Source of the DNA: a virus
Virus record (IMG/VR): IMGVR_UViG_3300046714_000236
Coordinates: 1-64,000 of that record
Strand: one strand, 5' to 3'
DNA: 64,000 nucleotides
Position 1 is the first letter of the stretch. Each line of letters opens with the position of its first letter. Position numbers and translations under genes: made by a program. The notes under the pieces were generated by a model, which ran no database searches, was not told where the DNA came from, and saw nothing but the letters and a program-made list of their open reading frames with translations. This document shows, in pieces, positions 30,430 through 38,524 of the stretch.

Positions 30430-31441
30430 GCAGCCCGGGAGATCCGATCCCCGGGAGTAGCTGCCCCGTCGGCGTGTTCGGCTTCTGCGTCGCCGTCGCG
30501 AACGCCGCCTGAATCCCCGCGCTCACCGCAGGCGAGATCGGCGTCGTCTGCGCGATCGGGAGCGCCGCGATCAGCTTGTCACTGTTCGCCGTGAGCAGCG
30601 TGAGGATCGCCGCGCCCACTGCTTGCGCCGTCACCGTCGGGATCGGAATCAGGATCGTCGAGAGCGCCGTACCCACCGCGAAGAGCAGCGAGAAGAACGC
30701 CTCCGTTGTCAGCACGTGTTCGAGCGGAGGATTCGCCGCCGTGCTGATCGTGAACACGCCCGGGATGACGAGCGTGCTCTGCTCGGGGCTCGCGTCGCTC
30801 GCGCTCATCGTGAAGATCGCATCTCCGATCTGCAGCACGCCGTGCCGCCCGGTGAAATCGATCTGGAAAAGAAACTCGGGCGGAGTGTCCGCCGTCTGCG
30901 GGCCCTGCACTTGAAACGCATCGGGCGAGATCTGGATCGCCGCGTTCTCCGCATCCTTCAGCGTGATCGATCCGTCGACGGCGATCTGAATGAACGCGCC
31001 CGTGAGCGCGCTCCGCCACGTGATGGGCCCCGCGAACTCTTCGATCGCCGGAGTGCGCCGCCGCTTGAACGCAAAGTTGTTCAGCTTCGGGTCCTGCCCC
31101 GCAACGCTCGTCATCGGGAATTTGTCGATCGCGTTGTTCAGCCGGTGCGTGATCACCGAGTCGCGCTCGCTGCCGCCGACGTGCTCGACGAGCACCTCAT
31201 CGTTCTCGATGAACGGGAAGTATTCCGCCTCGCCATTACCCGCGACGCTCGAACCGATCCGCGCGTACACCTGCCGAAACGACGGATGGAGCGTGACCTT
31301 CACGAACACTTGCCCGCGCTCTTCGTCGAACGTCACCGGGTCGCCGTCGCCGAAGCCGACCGTGCCGTACGAGTTCCAAGAATGCCCGGGCCCGTCGGTT
31401 GCCTCGTGCGCCGTGCGCGCGTCGAACGGGAAGTGCCTCAT
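30419..31441 (-). CDS. Baseplate spike/assembly protein V-like, 340 aa
   Basis: From ATG 31441 the protein has an OB-fold-like region (DNDEVLVEHVGGSERDSV-like: IENDEVLVEHVGG), then VDGSITLKDAENAAIQISPD and further beta-helix-type repeats, as in gpV/gp5 spike proteins. The C-terminal 150 residues (TILIPIPTVTAQAVGAAILT) are hydrophobic and Ala-rich. In contractile phages this trimer sits at the tip of the tube and pierces the outer membrane. It overlaps the hub gene by four bases. The start is fixed by this overlap (TCATGA). Confidence 0.8.
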   Translation of the reverse strand: MRHFPFDARTAHEATDGPGHSWNSYGTVGFGDGDPVTFDEERGQVFVKVTLHPSFRQVYARIGSSVAGNGEAEYFPFIENDEVLVEHVGGSERDSVITHRLNNAIDKFPMTSVAGQDPKLNNFAFKRRRTPAIEEFAGPITWRSALTGAFIQIAVDGSITLKDAENAAIQISPDAFQVQGPQTADTPPEFLFQIDFTGRHGVLQIGDAIFTMSASDASPEQSTLVIPGVFTISTAANPPLEHVLTTEAFFSLLFAVGTALSTILIPIPTVTAQAVGAAILTLLTANSDKLIAALPIAQTTPISPAVSAGIQAAFATATQKPNTPTGQLLPGIGSPGLLIG

Positions 31442-33213
31442 GAGTTGTCCTCCACGACGACGGGAACCGGCACAGGAGCGAGCTCGCTTTCCGCAGGCGT
31501 GATCTCCTGCCCCTCGGGAAGCGACGCGTCCGCGCGCACTTCCACGTAGTTGATGCACCCCACTTCGAGCTTCACGCCCGAGTCCTGATCCCAATCCGTC
31601 GACACCGTCTTCAGGCGGAACGTGCGCGGGAACCCGATCGCGCTGTACGCCTTCGCGTACGCACCCGCGAAGTCTTCGGAGAACCCGAGCGCGATGAGCT
31701 TCTGCGCCTGCGCACTCTCGCTCGCCACCGCCACCACCGTGTTCAAGTTGTCGTCCTCTTTCGCCTGCGAAGTGATCACGTCGACGGAGTCACCCGGGAT
31801 CGCGTCGAGCATGTCGGGGTCGATGTTGCTGCCGCCGAGCGATCCGAGATTGCGTGTGAGCATCGTCACCGCGATCTCGTTCCGCCCCCACACCTCGTAA
31901 GCGCTCTGAGCGAGAAGCCGGAGCGTGTCTTCGCTGCCGATCCCCGAGACGCGCACGACTTGATACTTCTGATCCGCGTTCTGCCCGGGCAGGAGCTTGC
32001 TCTGTCGATCGATCTTCGCGGGGTACCGCACGACGAGCGTCTTCTTCCGGTCGGGCAGGTACGAACGAACCTCGACGTTGAACGGCGCCGCCTTCGTGAA
32101 GTGCCGCTCCATGTCGTATTCCGAAATGTTCTCGCCGTACAAATAGGTCCGCGATCGGAGCTCCGTTCCGTCGGGCAGGAGCCGCCCCGTGAAGACGTCA
32201 TCCGTGCGCCCCGAGTAGCCCGCCGCGTACAGCGTCCGCGCGCGCTGCACGATCACCGTCGTCCCCTCGATGCGCACCGTGTGCCCGAGCGCGCCCACGA
32301 CGTCCGTGATGTAGTCCCACGTGCTGAGCTTCTGCGAGCTCGCTGCCCCCGCGCCCGCGCCGCCCACCGGCGTGGGCCCGAGCTTCGGGGGATAGGCGTT
32401 CCGCCCGAGCACTGTCGCGAGGTTCGGGATCTTGCTCCGCGCCACTGCAGGCCGGTACTCCACCGAGAACCCGCGGAGCTGTGGGAACGCGCTCATGTAC
32501 GTCGCGATCGCAAGGTCGATCGGATCGTCGACGCCGATGTAAAGACGCGGCGGAGCTTCCTGCTCGATGAGGATCCGCGTGTTGTCCGTGCACGAGAGCT
32601 CGATGATGGGCGCACCGTCGTTCGGTCGCGAGTTCCGCCAAATGTCGACCCACCCTTGAAAGCGGAGGTTCGTGCGCTGCTGCCTGCCGTCGAAGTACGT
32701 GTCCGGGATCACGTTGTACGGGAGCTGCAGCCCGTCGCTCGTCGCGTTCGCCCGGATGTTCCCCGCCACACCGAGCGCGTACTCGTCGGCGCTCACCGTG
32801 CCGAGGAAGTACTCCACCGCGCACGAGCGGATCGGCCGCGGATCGATCGGCAGATCGAGAAAGCTGATCGTCGCCTTCAGCTGATCGGCGATGCGGATCC
32901 CGTTGCGATCGTGCCGCGCGTTCTTCGGGATGATCCCGTCGATCACGTGCGTGAGCCCGTCGTCGCTCGTCGTCTGCTTCTGCGGGCCGAGCTTCTCACC
33001 CGGCGTGTCCCCTTCCCCGAGGAGCACGAACCCGGAACCGTCCTGCACCACGCGGAGCTTCGTCGTCGCGCCCGAGTCCTTCACGCCCGTGCGGTTCTGG
33101 CTCGGGAGCGTGGGAGGCTTCGGCGTTCCGGGCGCGCCGTAGTCTTCGAGCCGGATGATGAGTCTCAGGCGCGCGCTCGGGTAGTAGCCGCCCTTGTCGA
33201 ATCCGAAGGACAC
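31438..33213 (-). CDS. Tail hub protein, gpD-like, 591 aa
   Basis: Position between the spike and the LysM protein, and content (SWDYITDVVGALGHTVRIEG-type: LSTWDYITDVVGALG; GRLLPDGTELRSRTYLYGEN; PDMLDAIPGDSVDVITSQAK) match late-control gene D/gp27-like hub proteins. These form the ring linking tube and spike. FSVEYRPAVARSKIPNLATV and the Pro-rich N-terminal extension are extra compared with short gpD. The start is GTG 33213, six bases behind TG-N-TAAGCT-type box (TGTAAGCT), with no Shine-Dalgarno sequence. Confidence 0.78.
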   Translation of the reverse strand: MSFGFDKGGYYPSARLRLIIRLEDYGAPGTPKPPTLPSQNRTGVKDSGATTKLRVVQDGSGFVLLGEGDTPGEKLGPQKQTTSDDGLTHVIDGIIPKNARHDRNGIRIADQLKATISFLDLPIDPRPIRSCAVEYFLGTVSADEYALGVAGNIRANATSDGLQLPYNVIPDTYFDGRQQRTNLRFQGWVDIWRNSRPNDGAPIIELSCTDNTRILIEQEAPPRLYIGVDDPIDLAIATYMSAFPQLRGFSVEYRPAVARSKIPNLATVLGRNAYPPKLGPTPVGGAGAGAASSQKLSTWDYITDVVGALGHTVRIEGTTVIVQRARTLYAAGYSGRTDDVFTGRLLPDGTELRSRTYLYGENISEYDMERHFTKAAPFNVEVRSYLPDRKKTLVVRYPAKIDRQSKLLPGQNADQKYQVVRVSGIGSEDTLRLLAQSAYEVWGRNEIAVTMLTRNLGSLGGSNIDPDMLDAIPGDSVDVITSQAKEDDNLNTVVAVASESAQAQKLIALGFSEDFAGAYAKAYSAIGFPRTFRLKTVSTDWDQDSGVKLEVGCINYVEVRADASLPEGQEITPAESELAPVPVPVVVEDNS

Positions 33214-33229
33214 GCCCCGAGCTTACACG

Positions 33230-33301
33230 TCACCCGAGCACGATGGGCTCGAAGTCCGCGCAGCCCCAATCCGGCGAGACGGATCCCGTGATGTTGTTCA
33301 T
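33230..33301 (-). CDS. Micro-protein, 23 aa
   Basis: ATG 33301 overlaps the stop of the upstream zinc protein (ATGA). The peptide contains SPDWGCADFEPI, a pattern I have seen in other short phage peptides. Coupling on the left and the recognisable motif support it, but the length makes this tentative. Confidence 0.45.
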   Translation of the reverse strand: MNNITGSVSPDWGCADFEPIVLG

Positions 33302-33441
33302 CGCATCGCAGCCGGATCGGAACGGAGCTGCACGAAGTGCGTGCACTCGTCGCAGCGCACGCGGCTGAATGTCATGTCGGCACCAAGCCCCGTCATCATG
33401 CAGAGCTTCGGCCTTCTGTCGTTCACGATGTCGAGCGGCAT
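33298..33441 (-). CDS. Small Cys protein, 47 aa
   Basis: The peptide has RVRCDECTHF as a CxxC pair plus one earlier Cys and a terminal Arg-rich part. It overlaps the upstream basic gene at its start, and its stop overlaps the micro-protein. A half zinc ribbon is possible. No family is recognised. Confidence 0.55.
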   Translation of the reverse strand: MPLDIVNDRRPKLCMMTGLGADMTFSRVRCDECTHFVQLRSDPAAMR

Positions 33442-33578
33442 CAACGCGCCTTCGGGTGCGCCTTGAAGTATTCGACCTGCCCGAGCCGCTTCGCCGCCTT
33501 CTTCTTCGATCGGTACGTCCCGAGGTTCTTCCCGCTCTTCGACGTGACCTGAAACTTCGCGCCCTTCTTTTTGATCAC
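33441..33578 (-). CDS. Small basic protein, 45 aa
   Basis: The gene starts at GTG 33578, where AAGGGAGA provides a good ribosome site. The sequence IKKKGAKFQVTSKSGKNLGT then SKKKAAKRLGQVEYFK resembles the short KGxxxKVxSHSGKxLGxYxTxxEAxKRLxQIEYFK proteins of phages and bacteria, which I recognise only by pattern. It probably binds nucleic acid. Confidence 0.7.
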   Translation of the reverse strand: MIKKKGAKFQVTSKSGKNLGTYRSKKKAAKRLGQVEYFKAHPKAR

Positions 33579-33589
33579 GGCTCTCCCTT

Positions 33590-33802
33590 TCAACGATGGC
33601 GAGGCATGAGCGGCCACGGGCCCCACGGCATCGCGATGCCGAAGAACGACGCGACAAGCCCGAGGAACCACAGGGCCACGACGACGATCGCGATCACCCG
33701 CACGGCCTGCTTCAGCCGCTCGTTGCCCGGCATGAGCACGAGCAGTCGATCGCCACCCCAAACCAAAACGGCGAGCACGAGGATCGCGAGGAGGATGTTC
33801 AT
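33590..33802 (-). CDS. Two-helix membrane protein, 70 aa
   Basis: Two hydrophobic helices, MNILLAILVLAVLVWGGDRL and VIAIVVVALWFLGLVASFFG, are separated by a short loop (PGNERLKQ). This is the build of small phage membrane proteins near structural genes and could be a holin candidate, although nothing confirms this. The ATG lies seven bases behind CATCCT in a TGGCATCCT context. Confidence 0.68.
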   Translation of the reverse strand: MNILLAILVLAVLVWGGDRLLVLMPGNERLKQAVRVIAIVVVALWFLGLVASFFGIAMPWGPWPLMPRHR

Positions 33803-33867
33803 GGGTCCGAGGATGCCACAGGAAACGATTTGATGAACTCTTCGACGATGCCGCACGCTTCTTCCAT
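33799..33867 (-). CDS. Micro-protein, 22 aa
   Basis: A short frame with the ATG overlapping the upstream stop (TGATG) and the TGA overlapping the membrane-protein start. The peptide is acidic and helical (MEEACGIVEEFIKSFP). It may only couple translation between its neighbours. Confidence 0.4.
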   Translation of the reverse strand: MEEACGIVEEFIKSFPVASSDP

Positions 33868-34145
33868 CACGGCTTCTTTCCCGACTCCGCTGTCATCCCG
33901 ATCGTCATGTCGCCGCCGATGTTCAACGTCGCCGCCGCGCCGCTCTTGAACGTGTCCGCAATCTTCAGCGCAACGTCCGCCCGCTTCTGCGCTGCGACCG
34001 CATCTTCCGCCATCGCATCCGCGAGCCCTTGCAGGACATGGATCGCACTCGCGTCGAACGTAGCGCCGACAGTGATCGTCGCGTCGCCGAGATTCACGGT
34101 CGTCGTGTGATGCAACGGCCCCGCGGGTTTCTTCTTTGTCGCCAT
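33867..34145 (-). CDS. Hypothetical protein, 92 aa
   Basis: From ATG 34145, six bases behind CATCCT, the protein is beta-rich at first (HHTTTVNLGDATITVGATFD), helical in the middle (AEDAVAAQKRADVALKIADT) and ends with a strand and a Lys tail. The longer frame would translate through the palindrome and is unlikely. The function is unknown. Confidence 0.65.
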   Translation of the reverse strand: MATKKKPAGPLHHTTTVNLGDATITVGATFDASAIHVLQGLADAMAEDAVAAQKRADVALKIADTFKSGAAATLNIGGDMTIGMTAESGKKP

Positions 34146-34162
34146 CCCCCGAGGATGCCGCC

Positions 34163-34182
34163 GACCGACATCGATGTCGGTC
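34163..34182. repeat. 20-bp palindrome, copy 6 (exact)
   Basis: It lies five bases upstream of the CATCCT box and 17 bases before the start at 34145, so it would cover the -35 region of that promoter. Confidence 0.95.
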
Positions 34183-34188
34183 GGAAAA

Positions 34189-34285
34189 GGGTGGGCAGGG
34201 ATTCTCACCCTGCGTTCGCGGTATTTGTGCGCACCTATTCCCGCGCTCCGACTAGGCCGGTGCCGGCATCACCGACAAGCCACCC
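34189..34285 (-). ncRNA. Possible tRNA-like structured RNA
   Basis: On the minus strand GGGTGGC (34285-34279) can pair with CCCACCC (34195-34189) in six of seven positions. Just inside the 3' side, CAGGG and CCCTG enclose a seven-base TGAGAAT loop, like a T-arm with two changed loop bases. CGCGG and CCGCG could form a long variable arm, and an imperfect stem encloses GCCTAGT, which would place CTA as anticodon. The universal T33 is missing and the D-arm is poor. It could be a degenerate tRNA, a structured leader or chance. The GCAGGG/CCCTGC stem followed by CCCTTTT could also act as a terminator for the hub gene upstream. Confidence 0.3.
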
Positions 34286-34304
34286 GCGCAATGGAATGCC
34301 GCGC

Positions 34305-35489
34305 TCAATTGAACTGATTCAGGACCACGCGTTGCGGGAGGATGAGCGCGATCCGGGGAGGCGTGATCGTCTGCCCGGGGAGCCCGTTCGCCCGCGAGAG
34401 CTGGAAGCTCAGATCTTCCCCGTACTCCCTGAGCGAGATCGAAAGCATCGTCTCCCCCTGCTTCGGCAGATACGTCTTGATCACGTTCGCGGAACCGATC
34501 GTGCTCGGGTCGCTCGCGCTCGGCCGCGCCTGCGCTCGCCGTAGGGCCGCCATGCGCTGGAACCGGGCACTGGACGCCGCCATGAACTCCGCCTGCGTCT
34601 GCGCCCCGTGATAGTAGGAAGCCGCCCTGAGCAGGCTCCTGACGTCATTGGAGAGGCTCAGCTGCTCGGGCCCCTTCCGAGAGATCGAATCGACGAACTC
34701 GTTCGCGACCGAGACGGCATCGCTCGCCGCCGCCACGACTAGGTTCGCGACCGCGTACGGCTGGTCCCTCGCCGTCTTGATCACGTTGGTCAGGTGCCCG
34801 AGCCGATTGCTCACCGCCTGAGCGAGCCGGGAGAACTGCGACACGAACGCCCGAGGAGCGTCCGCCATGTTCTCCAGATCCCCGAGCGTGAACGTCGACG
34901 CGCTCTTCGGGTGATCGGCGTTCTCCGAGATGATGCGCGACGCTGCCTCGTAGCCCGCTGCCGTCGCTGCCTTCAGGTTCGCGTCCCTTGCCGCCGCGAG
35001 AATGTCGTCCTGCTGATTCGGCTTCTGCGTCGTCGTGTTCCGCCCGGTCCACTCGAAGTTGATGTCCCACTGAATGTCGTTGGAACTGCGGTGCTTGAAC
35101 GTCGTGGTCTCCATGCGACCGAAGCGAGTCACGCGCCGGCCCTCGTTCGCCCACACCACGACGAGCGGCTGCCCTTCGCGCTGAATGCCTTCGAGCGCGT
35201 CGCGGAGCTCGTCTGCGAACACGACGTTGCGAGACGAGCCGCCGTTCTGGGAGAAGAGACACGGCGCCGCGATGAGCCGCGTCGAGTTCCATTCCCCGTT
35301 CCACTTGCTCGGGAGCTCGATGGGAGTGATCACGTGCTGCACGCCGTCGGGGTTACCGGGGTTCCACGTCGTGTCGATCTTCGTGCGGCTGCCCCACTCG
35401 GCCCAATTGAACGGGAGCCCGCCCCCGATGAGATCGACCTGCCGCTTCTTACCGGAGAGCTCGCGGATCGTGATGATGCTCGTCGCCAC
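34305..35489 (-). CDS. LysM-containing baseplate hub protein, 394 aa
   Basis: The N-terminal region (LIGGGLPFNWAEWGSRTKID, IELPSKWNGEWNSTRL and RMETTTFKHRSSNDIQWDIN) matches large-phage tail proteins that precede the hub genes. The C-terminus (KTYLPKQGETMLSISLREYG and LPGQTITPPRIALILPQ) is LysM-like, as in gpX and gp53 proteins that join baseplate and tube. The start is GTG 35489, six bases behind TGA-TATCCT. A helical segment of about 120 residues connects the two parts. Confidence 0.78.
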   Translation of the reverse strand: MATSIITIRELSGKKRQVDLIGGGLPFNWAEWGSRTKIDTTWNPGNPDGVQHVITPIELPSKWNGEWNSTRLIAAPCLFSQNGGSSRNVVFADELRDALEGIQREGQPLVVVWANEGRRVTRFGRMETTTFKHRSSNDIQWDINFEWTGRNTTTQKPNQQDDILAAARDANLKAATAAGYEAASRIISENADHPKSASTFTLGDLENMADAPRAFVSQFSRLAQAVSNRLGHLTNVIKTARDQPYAVANLVVAAASDAVSVANEFVDSISRKGPEQLSLSNDVRSLLRAASYYHGAQTQAEFMAASSARFQRMAALRRAQARPSASDPSTIGSANVIKTYLPKQGETMLSISLREYGEDLSFQLSRANGLPGQTITPPRIALILPQRVVLNQFN

Positions 35490-35501
35490 GCGAGGAGGAT
35501 A

Positions 35502-36080
35502 TCACTCGTCGAGCCCGGGCACCGGAGGCGTCAGATCGTAGAGCGCTCGCAGCCATTCGACCGGCACCACGCAATCATCCTGCCCCGAGTGCCGCCGCTT
35601 CATCGCAACGTACTTCGTGACGAACGGCTCGATCGCGAACTCCGTCGCGCACTGCTTCTGCGAGAACTCCCGACAGAGGACCGCGACGTCGAGCGCCGAC
35701 TTGTGCAGCACGTCCTCCCCGAGCAGCTCGGAGAGCTGTGCGAGCGCGAGCGAGAAGATCGACCGAAACCGGATGAGCTGATCGCGCATGAGCGTGACCG
35801 TCGGGATGCCGGTGATCTCCGGGAGCTGCGCCTCCGAGAAGAGCGGCACCGGGAAGAGCCGTTTCTGGATCTCGTTCTCGAACTTGAGCCACTCGCGCCA
35901 AGCATCCCCGCGTGCGTACTTCTCGGCCGTTGCGATGCGAACCATCTCGTCGGCCTGCCACCCCGGCACGAACCGCGCGCCGCAATCGTCACACGACCAC
36001 TCGTCGTGCCGCAGCCCCGCGGACTCTCCGATCACGTGAAGACTCACACGACGGTGCGCACAGGCAGGAACGTCGGACAT
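35502..36080 (-). CDS. Hypothetical zinc-containing protein, 192 aa
   Basis: From ATG 36080, six bases behind CATCCT. An N-terminal WSCDDCGARF motif with an earlier C-x-H (PACAHR) could hold zinc. The rest is helical (EWLKFENEIQKRLFPVPLFS; LIRFRSIFSLALAQLSELLG). It sits upstream of the hub gene. Large phages often have helical tail chaperones here, but no specific family is recognised. Confidence 0.65.
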   Translation of the reverse strand: MSDVPACAHRRVSLHVIGESAGLRHDEWSCDDCGARFVPGWQADEMVRIATAEKYARGDAWREWLKFENEIQKRLFPVPLFSEAQLPEITGIPTVTLMRDQLIRFRSIFSLALAQLSELLGEDVLHKSALDVAVLCREFSQKQCATEFAIEPFVTKYVAMKRRHSGQDDCVVPVEWLRALYDLTPPVPGLDE

Positions 36081-36094
36081 GCCCCGAGGATGCC

Positions 36095-36114
36095 GCCCGA
36101 CATCGATGTCGGTC
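36095..36114. repeat. 20-bp palindrome, copy 7 (one change)
   Basis: GCCCGACATCGATGTCGGTC, with the same second-base change as copy 3, begins one base behind the stop at 36116 and lies 14 bases before the start at 36080. Confidence 0.92.
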
Positions 36115-36115
36115 C

Positions 36116-36754
36116 TCAGTCCCCGAGCATCTCGCGCATCCAATTGTTCAACTTGGCCTGCATGAACCCGAGCATCTCGAACCACGGCACGCGAGGGGGC
36201 GAGCGCGTGTCGGCGTTCGCGTTGACGATGATCTTCATCCCGACCGCACGGCGCGCCGAGAAGATCACGATCCTGTCGTCCTCGCGAACGGCTTCCTCGA
36301 ACCGGGCTCGAAGATCTTCGATGTCCTTCGCTTCCCACGCCGCCGTCCCGTCGACGACGGAGAGCGAGGGAGCTTCGGGCATCCGCGGCAACTCGTCGGT
36401 GTACGCGCTCCGTTCCAGATCGCGTCGCACCTCGGGCGAGTTCACGATCCGCCTGAAGTTCGCGAGCCCTTCCGCGCGCCGTTCGTCGGTGAGCCTCGGC
36501 CCTTCGTTGATCGTCACCGCCGCGATGCGTTCGACCACGCCCGGCCGCGGAGCTCCCTGCGCTCCGCGCTCGTACGCTTCGGCAGTCTTCGCCGTGAGCG
36601 TGTCGATCAGTGCGAGCAGTTCAGCAAACTCGATCGCGCGATTGCAGACCGCGCACCGCGCGCCTTCCTTCGTGTAGTGCCCCGTCAGCGTCCGCACTTC
36701 GATCCGCCCCGGACACGGGAGCAAGCTTCGCCGGTCGAGCGCCCCGCAGATCAT
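36116..36754 (-). CDS. Hypothetical protein with Cys-x2-Cys, 212 aa
   Basis: The start ATG 36754 overlaps the upstream stop (TCATGA). A zinc-type set (LLPCPGRIEV, then ARCAVCNRAI) lies within the first 55 residues. The middle is rich in charged helices (DIEDLRARFEEAVREDDRIV) with a following FSARRAVGMKIIVNANADT. No catalytic motif is recognised. It is part of a coupled run of small tail-region genes. Confidence 0.65.
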   Translation of the reverse strand: MICGALDRRSLLPCPGRIEVRTLTGHYTKEGARCAVCNRAIEFAELLALIDTLTAKTAEAYERGAQGAPRPGVVERIAAVTINEGPRLTDERRAEGLANFRRIVNSPEVRRDLERSAYTDELPRMPEAPSLSVVDGTAAWEAKDIEDLRARFEEAVREDDRIVIFSARRAVGMKIIVNANADTRSPPRVPWFEMLGFMQAKLNNWMREMLGD

Positions 36755-37056
36755 GAACGGAGCTCCGGAAAGATGTTGGTTGGATCCCACTTCACCTCGC
36801 CGCGCTTCACCGCCATCCGCATCCCGAGCGGGGGCTTCACTCGCATGAGCCATTCGGCCATGCCGCCGTTCTTCCACATCACTCCACCGAGCGTCGTCGC
36901 GAACTCTTTGAGCGCCATGTCCGTGCGCGTCTTCAGCGCTGCGATCCGCGCGTCCCTCGGTTGCATGAAGACCAGCGCGTCCATCGCGTACCCGACCTTC
37001 CGCGAAAGCGCTCGCCTGCGCCTGAGCCGCTGTCGTTCGCGTTCTACTTTTCCCAT
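36751..37056 (-). CDS. Hypothetical protein, 101 aa
   Basis: The N-terminus is strongly basic (GKVERERQRLRRRRALSRKV), followed by FMQPRDARIAALKTRTDMAL and WLMRVKPPLGMRMAVKRGEV. AAGGT precedes the ATG. It may bind nucleic acid. It overlaps the next gene upstream by 13 bases and the one downstream by four. Confidence 0.65.
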   Translation of the reverse strand: MGKVERERQRLRRRRALSRKVGYAMDALVFMQPRDARIAALKTRTDMALKEFATTLGGVMWKNGGMAEWLMRVKPPLGMRMAVKRGEVKWDPTNIFPELRS

Positions 37057-37319
37057 GGCAGCTTTACCTTGGATGCCGCCGCCCGCTGCCGCGCCTGCTT
37101 CTCAGGGCTCATCGCGCTGAAGATGTTCTCGCTCGGCGCCGTCTGGATCCCGAGTCGCTCAGCGACGCCGCGGATCCACTGAGCTTGCTTCACCGTGAGC
37201 GCGTAGCCCTGCGAGTCCATGCGCCCGAACGCTTCGCGCTGCGCATCGGTGAGCCGCTCAGCGAGTTCGGTTTCGAGCAGCTTCGTGAGCAGCTCGGCGT
37301 CCGTGAGCGGCTTGCTCAT
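37044..37319 (-). CDS. Hypothetical helical protein, 91 aa
   Basis: An all-helical protein with LTDAELLTKLLETELAERLT, then AFGRMDSQGYALTVKQAQWI. Small proteins with a LT.KQ..W...V/I..R motif are common in phages (replication- or tail-linked), but no function is known to me. Both ends overlap neighbours. Confidence 0.65.
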   Translation of the reverse strand: MSKPLTDAELLTKLLETELAERLTDAQREAFGRMDSQGYALTVKQAQWIRGVAERLGIQTAPSENIFSAMSPEKQARQRAAASKVKLPWEK

Positions 37320-37846
37320 CGCTGCGCCTCGCGCTGCTTCTGCTCAGCGGCATCGGCGAACCGGATCACCGCCTGCGCCATCATCCGATGTATGGCGAGC
37401 ACGGTGCGGTAATCCGTCACGCACAGGAACTCGTCCGTGAAGATCCGGTCCATCGCGTAGCGCTCGCCGCGGATCATGATGTACCGGCGATACAGATTCG
37501 CCATGCGATGCACGTCGCCGCCATGCAACTCGACCGGCGCTTCGTCGATCGGCTCCTGCCGTGTCGGCCGCGTCGTGTTCGCCTGCACCCGCGTCCGGTT
37601 GATCCACGGCTCGTCGATCCGGTTCCAATAGACCTGCCCAAACTCCTGCGACTTCGAGAGCGCTTCGATCGCAACGCCGATCGGGTCTTTGACGATGATC
37701 GGATCGGGATGGTCCTCGCGCCACCACGCTTGCACCCGACGCGCGAAGAGCTGCAGCGCTTTCAGGATGGGCCGCATCCGCGACCGCAGGCGCCGCCGTG
37801 CGAGCTTGTCGACGTGCTGCCGCTTCTTCAATGCGAGCCGGGTCAT
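37316..37846 (-). CDS. Hypothetical basic protein, 176 aa
   Basis: The first 60 residues are basic and helical (RLALKKRQHVDKLARRRLRS). The middle has a Trp/Asn/Arg-rich stretch (YWNRIDEPWINRTRVQANTT) and the C-terminus is again helical (YRRYIMIRGERYAMDRIFTD). The function is unknown. The gene is coupled to both neighbours by four-base overlaps. Confidence 0.65.
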   Translation of the reverse strand: MTRLALKKRQHVDKLARRRLRSRMRPILKALQLFARRVQAWWREDHPDPIIVKDPIGVAIEALSKSQEFGQVYWNRIDEPWINRTRVQANTTRPTRQEPIDEAPVELHGGDVHRMANLYRRYIMIRGERYAMDRIFTDEFLCVTDYRTVLAIHRMMAQAVIRFADAAEQKQREAQR

Positions 37847-38043
37847 CGGTGCTCAGGGCACCGAGCCGCGCCCGTGGTGTCGTCGACTTCCCACCCGCGG
37901 AGAGCGGGCGGGAGCCGCGCCTCGAACTCGTAGTGCCCCACCTCGTTCCCGTAACGCTTCGTGAGCGTGCACGCCGCGCGGAACTCAATCGAGCACGAGC
38001 ACCCGGGTGCGTCGCACGTGACCAGGATCGGGATGGTGATCAT
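37843..38043 (-). CDS. Small Cys-rich protein, 66 aa
   Basis: From ATG 38043, overlapping the stop of the TAT-signal gene. TCDAPGCSCSIEF and a final ARCPEHR give five Cys and one His, a plausible zinc site (treble-clef style). The middle has KRYGNEVGHYEFEARLPPAL and GWEV. Proteins with this outline (C-x4-C...GW...D....CPEH) are common in actinobacteria and phages; function unknown. Confidence 0.68.
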   Translation of the reverse strand: MITIPILVTCDAPGCSCSIEFRAACTLTKRYGNEVGHYEFEARLPPALRGWEVDDTTGAARCPEHR

Positions 38044-38411
38044 CGGAACCCGACTCCCATCTTGCCGCTTCCGAGGAGACGCAGGGTCGCTTCCGTTCGC
38101 GTGCCGACCGTGTTGCCCCGCCCGACGAACTCGCCGAGCGTCTTCGCGACCCATGCTTCGAGCTCGCGTCTCTGCTCGAACGTTGGAGCGCCTGCCGGGT
38201 CATCGGCGATGATGATCGAATCCGTGTCCGCGTAGTAGTGCGCCGACGCTTGCGGCCACGGCCACGGAGGATCGACCACGCCGTACGGCGGAGAACCCGG
38301 GAGCTTCACCACGCCCGGCATGAACGAGTACGCCCGCACACGTTGCGGTTCGGGCAGCACGAGCGCGCCGGCTGCCGCTCCGAGTGCTGCGAGGAACGAA
38401 CGACGGTTCAT
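38040..38411 (-). CDS. Twin-arginine signal protein, 123 aa
   Basis: MNRRSFLAALGAAAGALVLP is a textbook twin-arginine (Tat) signal peptide, cleaved probably after RVRA near residue 27. The mature part holds SFMPGVVKLPGSPPYGVVDP and a Trp/Pro-rich stretch, then AHYYADTDSIIIADDPAG and a helical end. Tat export is rare among phage proteins and means the host has a Tat system. Function in the envelope is unknown; superinfection exclusion is one option. It is coupled to both neighbours. Confidence 0.72.
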   Translation of the reverse strand: MNRRSFLAALGAAAGALVLPEPQRVRAYSFMPGVVKLPGSPPYGVVDPPWPWPQASAHYYADTDSIIIADDPAGAPTFEQRRELEAWVAKTLGEFVGRGNTVGTRTEATLRLLGSGKMGVGFR

Positions 38412-38524
38412 GATCGCACCCACGCAACGAACTCGAACGCCCACGCGAGAGCCGCGATGAAGAGCAGTGCAGCGACTGCGTACACGACGATGGTTCGATC
38501 TTGGTCGGAGGGAAGCTGTGCCAT
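38408..38524 (-). CDS. One-helix membrane peptide, 38 aa
   Basis: ATG 38524 follows the upstream TAA directly and has AGGACA seven bases before it. One membrane helix (IVVYAVAALLFIAALAWAFE) is flanked by a polar N-terminus, and the stop overlaps the Tat-signal gene. It may be a partner of that exported protein. Confidence 0.55.
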   Translation of the reverse strand: MAQLPSDQDRTIVVYAVAALLFIAALAWAFEFVAWVRS

